From NCBI GenBank assembly GCA_963693085.1, contig OY856409.1, forward strand, positions 1,337,614,915 through 1,337,678,914: 64,000 nt of DNA, written 5' to 3'. Below the pieces are notes generated by a model. The model was not told the DNA's origin. It worked only from the letters and a program-made list of their open reading frames with translations, and did no database searches. Positions 21,197 through 33,544 of the stretch are shown here, piece after piece (the stretch's first letter is position 1; each line of letters begins with the position of its first letter). This DNA comes from Alisma plantago-aquatica (lineage: Eukaryota; Streptophyta; Magnoliopsida; Alismatales; Alismataceae). A program made the position numbers and the translations under genes.

Positions 21197-23220
21197 CACA
21201 GGAACAATGCAACCCCTGCCTATACCACAATGGAAGTGGGATCATGTAACTATGGACTTTGTGGTTGGTTTGCCTAGAACAGCCAAACGTCATGATTCCA
21301 TTTGGGTGATAGTTGATAGGTTGACAAAGACATCCCATTTCTTACCTATCAAGACAACCTATACAGTTGAGAAGCTTGCACAAATCTACATAGATGAGAT
21401 AGTGCGGCTGCATGGGATACCAGTTACCATAGTTTTTGATAGAGGTCCTCAGTTTACGAGTCATTTTTGGGAATGACCTCATAAAGCTTTGGGCACTCAA
21501 CTGAGGTTTAGTACAACTTTTCATCCTCAGACAGATGGACAGTCTGAGAGGATGATACAAACCTTGGAGGACTTGCTTAGGGCATGCGTCCTTCAGTTTG
21601 TGGGGAGTTGGGATCTACATCTGAGCTTGATAGAGTTTGCTTATAATAACAGCTATCAGCACAGTTTAGAGATAGCACCATATGAGGCTTTGTATGGTAG
21701 ACGTTGTAGATCTCCCCTATGTTGGTATGAAACTGGTGAATATCAACTTTTGGGTCCTGAGCTGGTTCAACAAACAACTGGGAAGATAAAGATCGTACAA
21801 CAACAGTTGAAAACAGCCCAGGATAGATAGAAATCCTATGCTGACAAGCGTCGTAGACCCTTAGAATTCCAAGGTGGAGACAGGGTGTACCTCAAGGTTT
21901 CACCTTGGATAGGTATCCTGAGATTTGGAAAGAAAGGGAAGTTAGCTCCGAGATTTATGGGGCCTTATCCGATCATTGAAAGGATGGAAAAGGTAGCCTA
22001 TAAGCTAGAGTTACCACCTGAGTTGCATAGATTGCACCCAGTGTTTCATATCTCTATGTTGAAAAAGTGTCATCCTGACATTGAGTTAGTTCTACAACCT
22101 GTGGAGGTAGAACTAAATGATGACATATCTTATGTGGAAGGGCCAATGTTGATTGTTGACAGAAGAATCAAGAAGTTGAAAAAGAAAGACATTAGTCTTG
22201 TAAAAGTCCTCTGGAATCACCGTGGCATTGAAGAAGCTACATGGGAACTAGAGGATGAGATGAGGAGGAAATATCCTACTCTTTTCTCTTAATGTTTTGT
22301 TGATGATTTTGGGGACGAAATCATTGTAAGGGGTGGATAAACTTGTAACATCCCTGACCTGGGTTATGAATTAAACCTAGGTGTTTTTCTTAATAAAAGT
22401 TATTATATGCATGCTCTTATCTTTTGAAAAGTAATTAAGGCTCAAGAGGAACTTATATTACAATTTTAGTCCTTTTTTAATATTGTTGAAATCAATATTT
22501 TGCCTATTTTGGACTAAAGTGCAAATTACCCAAGTTGAGGGGTTTATTTGCAAATTGTGCATGATAATATGTTCCTCATGTGACAAAGAATCATGAGAGT
22601 GAAAATGATGTAGAGTTATGGCTTGTGATAGCCTGAAATACCAGAAAAGAGCTGATAAAGCAATGTTTGTGCATGAAAACCTAGTTTTGGTGTAATGTGC
22701 AATTTACCCAAAACCTAGGGTGCAATATGTAAATTACCACTTCAATAAGGTCCCTAATGTTTCTTGGAATCATGTGGAGCAAAGAAAATGAGAGGGGAAC
22801 CTTATTTGAATTAAGTTGGAGGAGAGAGAATCTTGATATTAACATAATCAAGATTTAAGCATAATGGAAATATTAATGCAAAAATAAATAAAATAATTGA
22901 AGGGCCTTCAACCAAAATTAAAATGGTGGAATTCAGATGTGTGTGTGGACGTCCTTGAGCTTTTCAAGGACCGAAAATATCCTAAGGAGGTGAAATTCCA
23001 CTCACCTTATTATAAGGAAAAGAATTTCCACTCAAAAAGATATATTAATATTATAAGGGATTAAGGTGCTTATTTTCTTTTCCCTTAATATATGGATAAT
23101 AGAAGGGAGCTCGGTGGGATTGATTTGCCTTTGCATGCAAGAAAAACAAGGAGGAAGTGGTGGCAACATTTTTGGAATTAATTGATTATTATAAAAACAT
23201 TTTCTCTTTCATCAATTTTC

Positions 23221-23230
23221 TTATATAAGA
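23221..23230 (+). promoter_or_regulatory. probable TATA box, Tekay-like LTR
   Basis: TTATATAAGAGCCC is a TATATAAG-type box typical of plant gypsy LTRs. It precedes a pyrimidine-rich leader (CCTTTCTTCTCCTTGC) about 40 bp downstream. Confidence 0.55.
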
Positions 23231-23728
23231 GCCCTTTTCAACCCACCAAAGGACCTTTTTCGATTCCTTTCTTCTCCTTGCTTGCAAAATCGACAAAGAG
23301 AGCTAAGAACAGCAGGAATGACACTCCCAACCTGTTGGTAAGCCTTTGACCTTCGTTTTTCTTGATTTCATGGTGAAAATCATAAACCAATGCATGATTC
23401 CTTCATTTCTCCACTCCATCTTCAACCCTAGCTGATCCTTTCACTCCAAAAGCTTGAGAAACGACCTAGGGAGGTTGCTAGAGCTTCAAGCACCATTGGA
23501 GACGTGAAGCTTTGAGCTTGGTATCAGATTTGAAGGCTGGTTATATAACTTAAACCCTTAATCTTTGTCATTGAATTCGATTTCTTCATGCAAATGAGTT
23601 AATTGTTATTATTGCAATAGCCTTACTTGATTAATGGAATTGCCATGGAAAATGGTAGTAGTTCCATGAGTCTAAAGGTTGAATATGATAACCTGTTCAT
23701 AAGCACACACCTTAATTAAAAATCAAGA

Positions 23729-24305
23729 GCAAACGGTCTTGGACCTTTGGTCCAAACTGTTTCACCAAATCGTTAATTTGGGACCAAACAGTTTGCAAAC
23801 CGTTTGGTGCCCTAGACTCCAAACCACATGGATGAGTTGACCGTTTGGTTTAGTTGACCGTTTGAGGTCTGAACTTAATCACATGTTGGATGATGATCCA
23901 ATGGACTCAATTGATTGATCCAATGTATGCACGATTCTTTAAGTGGAAACCCTAATCAAGTTGATTGAAGAAATCCTTGATTGGTCCTAATGATTTCAAG
24001 AAAATTTGGGTCAAACAGTCTTGAGACCGTTTGGGACCAAATGGTTTCAAAACCATTTTGTGGGTTAGTGGTTGATCCTTGACCCATGGATGATGATCTA
24101 ATGGTTTAGATTGATGAACCCTTCAATTGAATAATCAATGATTAATTCAATGGTGCAATTGGAAATCGATTTGATGGGGAAATGACCTAGTGAGCCCTTG
24201 CGGTTTTGGGACTGATTTGGCCCAAACGGTCTTGAAACCGTTTGGGGTCAAACGGTTTCAAAACCGTTTGGTGGCAAACGGTTTCAAAACCGTTTGGTGA
24301 TGAAA
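23729..24305. repeat. cluster of AAACGGTTT/AAACCGTTT palindromes
   Basis: Repeated short inverted repeats of the form AAACGGTTTCAAAACCGTTT occur, with complete examples near 24248-24267 and 24278-24297 and several decayed ones (AAACGGTCTTG, AAACCGTTTGGTG) between 23729 and 24245. They lie downstream of the TATA box, within the likely transcribed part of the LTR. Confidence 0.7.
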
Positions 24306-24789
24306 CTTCAAAACCGCATGGAGGTTGTTAGTGGTTCAATCATTTGAATAATGAAGGTAATGATAGTCCTAATTATCCAATGATGGTTAGTAATGTTAAT
24401 CAATGAAGGTATAGAGGTTAAAACCCTAATAGTACCTAAGAGATTAGTGTCAATTAGGGATAAACCCTAATTGTTCATAAGATCAATGACTTGGTACACT
24501 ATGTTAATCATAGTTGTTTGTACTTTACTAAAGGGTTAATATAACCTAATCAAGTTGAGAGGGTGATAATATGGAGTTAATACATGAGTATGATTCATGT
24601 GGTGACTAAGGGTATGATCCTTAAGTAAAGAGACCATGAAACCCTAATCATGAACATAAACCCTAATTGACAAAGTTGTTGAACCTTAACCCTAATCCAG
24701 GGCAATTATAGTTGAAACCCTAATCCAAGGTATGGATGGATGTGACCCTAAACTAGGGCGATGATATATGTGAACCTAATTTAGGGTAA

Positions 24790-25175
24790 TATGATGCAAA
24801 ACCCTAATTATTGGTAATGGAACATGAAACCCTAATTGGTATGAATAGTAAACCCTAATTATGTGTGATGGAGCATGAAACCCTAATTGGGATGAATAGT
24901 AAACCCTAATTGAGGGTGATGGAGCATGAAACCCTAATTGGGATGAATAGTAAACCCTAATTATGGGTAATGGAACATGAAACCCTAATTGGGATGAATA
25001 GTAAACCCTAATTATGGGTGATGGAGCATGAACCCTAATTGGGATGAATAGTAAACCCTAATTATGGGTGATGGAGCATGAAACCCTAATTGGGATGAAT
25101 AGTAAACCCTAATTATGGGTGATGGAACATGAAACCCTAATTGGGTTGAATAGCATACCCTAATTATGGATTATT
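24790..25175. repeat. ~52-bp tandem repeat with telomere-like AAACCCTAA motifs
   Basis: About seven copies of a 51-52 bp unit are present, each with two AAACCCTAA motifs separated by TGGGATGAATAGT and ATGGGTGATGGAGCATG. The motif equals part of the plant telomere repeat (CCCTAAA) but is never in a head-to-tail telomeric run. Looser AACCCTAA motifs extend left to about 24420. Confidence 0.85.
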
Positions 25176-27208
25176 GAATGTAAATCCTTTTCTAGGGTGA
25201 AATTTATGTGAAACCCTGACTAAGGATGGTTTCATGAGAAATCCTAATGTTTGATGTTCTGTGGAACTCAAATCCAGGGTAATTCTATGTAATGCTTAAC
25301 AAACTCTAAGCTCGGGCAATATGGTGATAAACCATATCTTTGATGTGATAATGGGATGATTATCCCCATGTGACATGAAATGGGAAACCCTAACCCTGGT
25401 GAGGGAATAGTGGTGTTACCCATGAATAGTGAATTCACATTTGTTGTACATGGTTCTGATATGCAATTGATATCACTGTTATCATCTGTGCTAACCATGT
25501 AGGTATATTGAAATAATGATCATGGCCATGTATGAGCTATGATGTTTAATTCACTATTGTGATTGTGCCTTGAGTGCCATAATATACCTTGCTTCCTGGT
25601 AAGAGGTAACAAGAGAGTTAATGGGCCTCAAGTACCATGTGTAATGCTTGTAATAACAAGTATCATGTTTGCCTTGGTCAATTGACCTGAAGGTGATGGT
25701 TACCTAGAAAAGTGGTAACAATGCTTAATGATGAATCAAGGGTTTAATTACCCAGGGCCATATGATTATGGTGATGAAATTGTGAAGGGATGAGAATTCC
25801 CAGCTTTGAAATAAGGGACTGAGTCCCCAATGCCTTTTAAAGATTGTTAAGTAATTGATGAAAATAGTACATGTTTCTTTATAACATCTCATAATAAGTT
25901 TTGTTTGAGAACTTTCCTGATGCTAAAAGAATATGAAAATGTACTTAATTAATCAAGTGAAATCTATTCATGTAGTGCTCTGACCATAGATCCATCATCG
26001 TCAGCAGTTGGTGATGTTGAAACAGGTTTTCTATGGAATTCCTGGAATTCACATATTTTTAATATGTGAGGGTAAATGGGCGAAAATATCCTTACATCCG
26101 GGTGAAGAGATTGAGGGAAGGTAAACATTAGACCTCTCAATCCTTCATGTGTTGGGATAGATGTATCTTAAATCTCCCGATGGTTGGGATGAATGTATCA
26201 TTAATCTCCCAATGTTATTTTATGTCGGGTCGACGGAGATAAACATTGATACCCTCGATTGTCGATGTGAGTGCAGTTGACGCTGTAACTCTATAGCGAA
26301 GTTCCAGTATACCCTGGAAAGCTATTTGAGCAGTCGACACAGTCCTGCTTGTAGTCCTGTGCTGACCAGGATGTGGGAGGTCATGGGAATCCGACTCTTC
26401 CATTGACCTATTTATGGTACCGATTTTGATTCTAGAAATGGTCGGTTGGAGTATGAGCGGTATACCTCATCTCCTCAGAGCTTAAATCTATTTATAAAAT
26501 ATAATCAGCCGTGTAGTGTATTTGCATAAGATTGAAATATGAGAAACACTGATTGATGATATACTGCTTAGCATGCCCTTGATACATAAATGTACTCATG
26601 TTCCTTTATTTCATATTGAATATGAGACATGCTGCTATATCAAGTTATAATTGAAATACTTGCATAAGAATGTTTCTCTAATCTGCATAGGTGTTGATTC
26701 ATCTGATGCTCAGTTTATTTCTATTTAAACTGCAATGACAATGTTTTGGCGGAGAGTTATATCTCCCGCTGGGGCAATTTTTATAATTGTCTCACCCCTG
26801 TGGGATTCAATGTTTTTAGGTAGACGCAGACATAAAGGCATAAACTCTTCTACAGGGGAAGAGCAGCAGTAGTCACAGGGACAATAGTGATCCAACAGGT
26901 GGAGACATTGGCTGTCTGGTTTTTGTGTAGATAGTCCTATAGCCGTCTCTGTACTCTCAGGTCCTAGGAGTTAGTGTTTTGATACTTCGATTTGATATTT
27001 TGTGCATGTATGCCTCGAGGTGCAATGATGCATGTAATGTATATATATGAACCAGGATGTAATGTTTTAATTTGGTTCAAAATGGAAGAATTTTCCTATA
27101 AATGGATCTCTTGGTAAACGGTTTTAATTTTTAGTGATTTTTAGTAATTCTGCTGCTAACGAAATGCTTCCGCATAGTTAATCTCATTTTTATGAGTTGA
27201 ATGCCACA

Positions 27209-27444
27209 CATAATTTCATACGTAGACATTGAGATTCAAGGCATGATCTATTATAATGAATTTTTATAGAGATTGAATCTTCCTATCAGATAGTATGTTT
27301 ATAGATATTCTATCCTTAAATTACTCTCACATACTTTATTGAGTTACTCTTTGTATCCTTAGTATTTATATATTCTGACCATATGCTCCTTCCCAAACCT
27401 TGAGACCCATTTGTTATATTTAGTACCAATAAAGTCATACTATT
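27209..27444 (+). repeat. LARD 5' LTR fragment left of Copia 2
   Basis: It is a copy of 8471-8704 with about eight differences in 230 bp. Homology begins within ACATAATTTCATACG near 27209 and ends at the Copia junction CATACTATT. This is the second edge of the duplicated junction. Confidence 0.8.
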
Positions 27445-27978
27445 TGTGAAACAGCCTTATCCCCAACGATATCGACAGGAGGTCGATGGTATCGACAGAG
27501 TCACAACAACAAAGCATCATTCTGTCTATACTATCGACAGTCCTATCGATGGTATCGACAGACGAACAGTGACAGAAATCGGCAATCTGCCTCCTGGTTC
27601 TATCTTTATTATATTATTTGTTTTATTGTTTTTCTATTATGTTCTCCTTTGTACCACAATGTATCTTACCCTAATATATAAAAAGAAGAGAGACAACTAT
27701 TGCCCTCTCACGCAAGCTGCACCTAGAAGCCACAAACATCGTTCGTCTCCCTTCTCTCTCATTCACATGGTATCAAAGCGGACCCCACGAGACAAGTGTG
27801 AGGACCACACCCTACCTAAAAAAAGAAACAAGTACAAGCACACAAAAGTGGGTGTACTTGAGGGGGGATGTTAGAATCCCATACCACTGAGCTTTGGGGA
27901 GGTCCTAGAACTTATAAGGTGTGTGGTCCCTTCACCCATTGCCAATTGATTTTGGGTTGAATATCACACATTCTAATA
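27445..27978 (+). repeat. Copia 2 5' LTR, composite
   Basis: Layout as in copy 1: TGTGAAAC...ATTCACA (27445-27767), a primer-site copy with one change (TGGTATCAAAGC, 27768), a purine tract, TGTTAGAAT...TTCTAATA (27869-27978), then the primer site TGGTATCAGATC at 27979 (one change). Confidence 0.78.
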
Positions 27979-28501
27979 TGGTATCAGATCAAGGTCTACT
28001 CTAGGCTGCCGTATCTCCCCACCGGTAGTCTTTCCCTCTCTCTTCCTCCTCATCTGTCAGATCTTCTCCTTCTGCCAGATCTTCTTCATCACGGCAGCGG
28101 CAGAGCTGCCACACGGTGTGCAGCCATGATCCGCCACTGGGCGTGAAGCCGCCATCAAGCGGCTCCTCCCCTCCATCATGCTGGGCCCTTGGTAGCTCTC
28201 CACTGCTGCCGTGGGCTCAGTCTCAAAGGTCGAGGGAAACGCTCTCTTCCCCGACATTTTTCACACAACCACCGGTCGATCCATCAGAAATTGCTATCGT
28301 TGTTTGAGAATCTTTGGGTGATCCGATGACCATCTAAAATCTAAACCGGATGACTAGTATCTCTACAGTTATTATCCTAGTCACACCTCCTCCATGTATG
28401 ATTAGGCAAATCGTCTGGAGGCTGTGAATGCATCAGTAACACATTTCTCTTTGTTTCTTGTGTGACATGTATCTCTCTATCACCTCAGCCATCCTTGTGA
28501 C

Positions 28502-29950
28502 ATGTATCAATCCGTCACACAGTCCCATTCTACAATGGAGGATACCAAAACGCCTACGATCTACAACGAGGTGTCACCTATCGCCTCGATCAAGCTCAAC
28601 GGGAAGAACTTTCTTCTATGGATGAACGCTGTTCACACTGTCCTGGAGTCTCGTGACAAGGCAGGACATGTTGACTCTGGTCCTATGACCTCTACTGACA
28701 AAGGATATGCTGAATGGAAGTGTCATGACAGTTTAGTGAAGACTTGGTTTTTGGAACAACATGGAACCTGCAATTGCGGCAAGGTTCATGTTCTATTCTA
28801 CAACTAAGGAAATATGGGATGTAGTGAAGTAGCATTATTCCCAGGAGAAAAATGCTCTTCACCAATTTATGATCTATGACCATCTGTTTGCTGAGAGGTA
28901 GGGTGACAGATATCTTGAGGAGTACTTTGGAGCTATTCATGCACTTGCTCAAGAGCTGAGCTACTATCATCCAGTGATAGTTGCTGAACAGGTCAAAGAC
29001 AGAGATGATCTGGTTACTGCTAAATTCTTATCTGGGCTTAATTCTATGTGCGGTTCTGCCAGGAGTGTCATTCTAGCTTCTGATAAATTACTGAGCTTTA
29101 TGGAAGCCTATTCGAGAATACAACAATCTATCTTTGAGTCTGCTAATCCTGGTCTGTTATACTTCTGGGGAGTCTCATGCATCTGTTGCTGCTGCGGTGA
29201 GAGGGGGACGACCTGGTATGGACAGAGGACATGGAACACATCCTAAAAGCACTTTTTGTGACAAACTGGGACATACAATGGAGAAGTGTTGGAAGAAACA
29301 TGGGAGACCTGCTGCACCACCTGTGGGGACAACACATTATGTCACTACTACATATACCTCTTCTTCTTCTACTGTGGGAACTACTTCTGGTACTGGTATC
29401 ACTCTCACTCAAGAGAAGTATGATCGGTTCATTCAGGCTACACAACACAGGAGTATTGGATTGTCATCATCATCGTCAACAAACCTGGCATCTACTGCGG
29501 GTAATCATGATACATCTCTTATAGCTTCTGGCTCTACTTCATCTTGGGTGGTTGACTTTGGCGCATCACAACACATGACTGGTATGAAAAGATTGCTCCA
29601 CTCTATTGACTCATATATCCCTCACCAATCTATCACACTGGCAGATGGTTCAGTGAGGAGAGTGTTAGCTAGTGGATCTGTCTCTCTAACACCCAAGATT
29701 GATCTTAAATCTGTACAGTTTGTGCCTGAGTTTCCTTTTAATCTTCTTTCTGTTGCAAAATTGATTGACAATGTAAAATGTACGGTAACATTTGGGCCTT
29801 CTTGTTTTGTATTACAATATCTCAAGAGTATGAGGAAGATTGGTGGGGGGCCTAGGAAAGGTGATCTCTACCTTTTCCACAGAGACAGTCTGTCTCGCCC
29901 AGTATCTGCTCCAGCTCCATCCATCCTGTTGAGTTGTTCCCCCTTACTAT
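28502..29950 (+). pseudogene. Copia gag and protease, copy 2
   Basis: It has the same domains as copy 1: gag N-terminus (28502-28760), UBN2 core (about 28840-29150), zinc knuckle STFCDKLGHTMEKC (near 29245-29290, first Cys changed to Ser) and protease WVVDFGAS (~29545-29570). Frames are broken by an extra T near 28750 (GGTTTTTGG against GGTTGTGG), TAG 28833 and 28899, and small losses near 29152. The 272-codon open stretch 29134-29952 through the protease is longer than in copy 1 because the TAG at 11073 is CAA here. Confidence 0.85.
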
Positions 29951-31802
29951 GACATTGCAGATATGGACATTCATCATTAGAGAGCCTGCGGAAGTTGGAA
30001 CCTGAGTTGTCCCAAGTGTCATCTTTAGAGTGTCAGTCATGTCAGCTGGGAAAGCATCATAGGTTGTCATATCCCAGTCATGTCAATAAGCGGGCATCTT
30101 GTCCTTTTGAGTTAGTCCACAGTGATGTATGGGATCATGTTAAAGACTAGAGTTATAATGGTTTCCGTTATTTTATTTCCTTTGTGGATGATTTTTCCCG
30201 CATGGCATGGATCTACCTTCTCAAAAGTCGAGAGTCTGTGCTATCTATTGTGAAACATTTTCATAAAGAAATAAATGTTCAGTTTGACTGCAATATAAAA
30301 ACTCTCCAATCTGATAATGCTTTAGAGTATGTTCAAAAGGCTATGTCTGATTTTTGCAGTTCTATGGCCATGATCCATCACACATTTTGTCCTCACACCC
30401 CTCAGCAAAATGGGGTGGCTAAGAGGAAGAATCACCATCTTCTTGATATTACTCGTTCGATCATGTTTCAATCCAATGTGCCTAAGAAATTCTGGTATGA
30501 AGCTCTTTTAACCACTTGCTTCTTAATTAATAGACAACCATCCTCTGTTCTTAAAGGACAAACTTCTTTCTCTGTGTTATGACCCACGGATCAGCCCTTC
30601 TCCGTTCCCCTTAGAGTGTTTGAGTGTACTTCTTTTGTCCATAATTTTGACCCTAAGGCTGACAAACTTTCTCCTAGGTCTATTAAAACCTTGTTCCTTG
30701 GTTATTCTAGTACTATCAAAGGATACAAGTGTTACTGTCCTAGTCTTTGTCACATGTTTGTGTCTAGGGATGTTACCTTCCATGAGACCACTTCATATTT
30801 CTCCGATGGTATGAGTAAGGGGGAGCAGTTGAGAGAGGGAGTGCCACCATTTTTTTAGAGTGAGAGAGTGGCACCATGTGTGCAGAGTGAGGGAGCGCCA
30901 CCCATCATTCCTGATTATACTTTTATTTAGGATGAGCATCTGGAGGAGGTAGCGATACCAGTCCCTAAGCCTTCCTCATCGTCTTCTACTCACGAGATTC
31001 CTACAGAAGCATCAGATCTTGATCTTCCTATTGCTGTTCGGAAAGGTACCCGTTCTTGTACTATTAGACATCCTATTACAAATGTGTGTTGTCTGTCCCA
31101 CTTATCTAAGTAGGCACGCACATTTGCTATTGAGATTGATTTTGTTGATATACCAAGGAATCACTATGATTCTATGAAGGACATTGGCTAGAAGTAAGCA
31201 ATGCATCTTGAGATGTCAGCTCTTTTGCATAATGACACATGGGATCTTGTTGACTTACCTGCAGGGAAGAAAGCAGTGGGTTGCAGATGGGTTTTCACCA
31301 TCAAACATAATCTGGATGGATCTGTTGAAAGGTTGAAGGCCAGATTGGTTGCAAAAGGCTACACACAGACCTATGGAGTTGATTTCTTTAAGACCTTTGC
31401 TGCAGTAGCTCGTCTAAATTCTGTGCGGATTATTATTTCTCTGGCTACTACCTTTGATTGGCCCCTATTTCAGCTTGAGGTTAAGAATGCCTTTCTACAT
31501 GGTGACCTATAGGAAGAGGTATATATGGAGCAACCTCCTGGGTTTGTTACTGAGGGGGAGTGTTAGAAGGTGTGTAAATTGAAGAAAGCTATATATGGGC
31601 TGAAATAGTCTCCTCGAGCTTGGTTTGACAAGTTCAGTGAGGTTGTACTCCAGATGGGTTTTTCTCGCTCCATGACTGATCACTCTTTATTCTAATCTAG
31701 CTCTTCTTGTGGATCTATCATCATTGCTGTATATGTTGATGACATAGTGATTACTGACAGTGATTCTACAAGCATATCTCATGTGAAGGAAGGGTTGCAG
31801 AG
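29951..31802 (+). pseudogene. Copia integrase and reverse transcriptase N-part, copy 2
   Basis: RYGHSSLESLRK and CQSCQLGKHHR are followed by integrase blocks FELVHSDVWDHV, LQSDNALEY and QQNGVAKRK (catalytic E of the AERK motif replaced by K). The RT begins WVFTIKHNLDGS and reaches the YVDD region near 31730. Stops are TGA 29950, TAG 30148, TGA 30580, TAG 30856, 30928, 31111 and others up to 31564. The sequence is interrupted at 31802 inside RT (between KEGLQR and QFQTKDLGKLRYF of copy 1) by the solo LTR. Confidence 0.85.
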
Positions 31803-32126
31803 TGATGCAGCCCTATTTTAGGGCTTCATCTTGTGTTATTTTGCTCTTCAATCACATCTATACCTATTAGATTGCATGTCATTCCCCCTAATATGCTAAT
31901 TTGTATAAAATGCACTTATGGACATTATTTGCATGTTTTTCAGGCATTTGGACCACGATTGATGGAAGAAAGAGAGAAGGAGTGATCCTAGGGTTCCTCT
32001 GTACTTGGAGAGGCCCAAAGTGAAGTCTGACGCTCCCTCGACCTACCCCTAGTGGCCAAAGATCATTTGAAGCAAAGATGTCCAAGAAAATCCGAAGATA
32101 CAAGTCAAAGTGCTGCCCCAGGACTC

Positions 32127-32475
32127 AGCACGGCCGTGGTACAACAAAACGGCCGTGCTAGGTCACTTAGGAATCGACAGGTTCAACTTCCAAATCAAGC
32201 AGAAGATAGCACAGTCGCGGTGGAACAAAACGGCCGTTCCAGTGACAGACACCACGACCGTGCACCACAAAACGGCCGTGGCGCAGTAGAGCAAAACGGC
32301 CGTGTAATAGTACCACGACCACATCAATCAGACCCACCACGGTCGTGCCAGCCACCACGGCCGTGGCCGTTTTGACCACCAACCTGACTTTTAGTCATTT
32401 TAATTCCCACGACCGTGCCCCAGCCACCACGGCCGTGGCCTACCCTGCCCACCACGGCCGTGGTACCCCACCACG
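32127..32475. repeat. CGGCCG palindrome cluster in the solo LTR
   Basis: Eight CGGCCG cores lie within ~340 bp, three of them in the perfect 12-bp palindrome CCACGGCCGTGG (32355-32366, 32427-32438, 32452-32463). Others are flanked by CAAAACGGCCGTG. Decayed versions (CACGACCGTG, CACGGTCGTG, CACGGCTGTG) fill the gaps. The cluster ends about 85 bp upstream of the TATA box. Confidence 0.85.
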
Positions 32476-32560
32476 GCTGTGCTACTCACAAAATCCAGCC
32501 ACTTTTTCACTACTTTCCCCATTTTGCCCCTAACTTAACCTAGTGCTTCCCCCACACCTA

Positions 32561-32572
32561 TATATATCTAGG
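32561..32572 (+). promoter_or_regulatory. probable TATA box of the solo LTR
   Basis: CCTATATATATCTAGG lies ahead of a short GC-rich stretch and then a long pyrimidine-rich leader (32605-32760). Position and context fit the U3/R border. Confidence 0.5.
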
Positions 32573-33544
32573 TTGCGGCTGGGGCACGAGGCTGGCTACC
32601 TTCTACCCCTTCCTAGCTCCCCAAATCGCCACCCACTCCATTCCACTCCATATCCACCTCAAATCCACTCCATTTCACCATTTCCACCACATAACCCCCC
32701 ATATCCAAGCCTTCCATCCACTTCCCTCCATCATTCCACACCATTTCATCCAAGGAGAAGAAGGAGGACGTCCCTGCAGCTACTGGAGAGGAGGACTTCT
32801 TCATCTACACCGAGCTCCATGGCTTCTTCTACCTCTTTCTCCTCTCTTTTTGTATTTTCCATGTATATGAGTAGCTAGGCTCTTTGGGTGGGCTGTTTGG
32901 GGTCAAATATGTTACTTTGATACCATGTTGGGGGAAAATGACATGTAAACTTTGTAATTTCATTTGTTAATGATTAATTCTATTTGCATCTCTTTCTCCA
33001 TGGATTACTTGTTGGTTTGTGTGTGAAATCACCTAGGAATTTAGGCAAATTGCTTATATGTGTGAATTTTGGGATTTGCCCCTAGGTCCAATTCTTGGAT
33101 CCCTAGGTTGCCTCCCATATTCCTACATCTTAATCAATCTCCCTAAACCTAAGTGAGAGATCTAAGTAGCTAGATTAGATAATTCTAGTGCAATTAGCAT
33201 GGTGCCTTCTCAAGGCTAGAATGTGGGGGAATTGGGGTCCAAAACCCTAATCTCACCTCCCCATTACTACCCTCGGCCCCTAATTGCCCTAGGAATGCCT
33301 AATCTAGAAACCTAGATTTGATTAGAATCTAATTGAATTAAACCTAACCCCTAACCCAATTGAGCCTCGAAAGGGTAGTAGGGGGTGTTAGGGACTAGTT
33401 CCCCTATACACAACCTAGCATATCCATGGCCAGTTAGTAGCTTAGGTTAATTCATTAGACTCTAACTTGTTGTTTGGTTTGGATAATCTAAATGGAATCA
33501 TAATGTTCACATGTCACCCCCCAACTTAAGTGATAAGTTCATAC

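Larger units (their letters stand above)
17819..22343 (+). pseudogene. Tekay/Del-type Ty3 chromovirus pol, 5'-truncated
   Basis: A gag tail (17840-17990) leads into protease LIDPGATHSFI (about 18091). Reverse transcriptase follows with [16 protein letters not shown] and [13 protein letters not shown] (about 19081-19120), then RNase H ([13 protein letters not shown]), the integrase HHCC zinc finger (20205-20325), the integrase core D at MDFVVG (~21255), D at FDRGPQF (~21438), E near 21546, and a C-terminal chromodomain (22170-22289, ending WELEDEMRRKYPTLF). In-frame stops are 18289 TAG, 18595 TGA, 18598 TAA, 18700 TAA, 18811 TAG, 19462 TAG, 19705 TAG, 21474 TGA and 21828 TAG. A Cassandra element splits the integrase. 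Gag N-terminus, primer site and 5' LTR are missing. The chromodomain would direct integration to heterochromatin. Confidence 0.88.
22344..27208 (+). repeat. Tekay-like element 3' LTR (right end lost)
   Basis: It starts TGTAACATCCCTGACC at 22344, just after TTTTGGGGACGAAAT and the purine tract GTAAGGGGTGGAT. It is ~4.9 kb long, non-coding, with a TATA box at 23221, a palindrome cluster (23729-24305) and a tandem repeat (24790-25175). Near the right edge the phrase AAATGCTTCCGC resembles the LARD LTR end (AATGCTTCCGCTC), but the terminal GTGTTACA is missing. Sequence changes to LARD LTR at about 27209, so the end was lost in a rearrangement. Confidence 0.75.

Noticed and set aside
24790..25175. 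Interstitial telomere tract
   Set aside because: The AAACCCTAA words are isolated within a 52-bp unit and never form consecutive CCCTAAA repeats.
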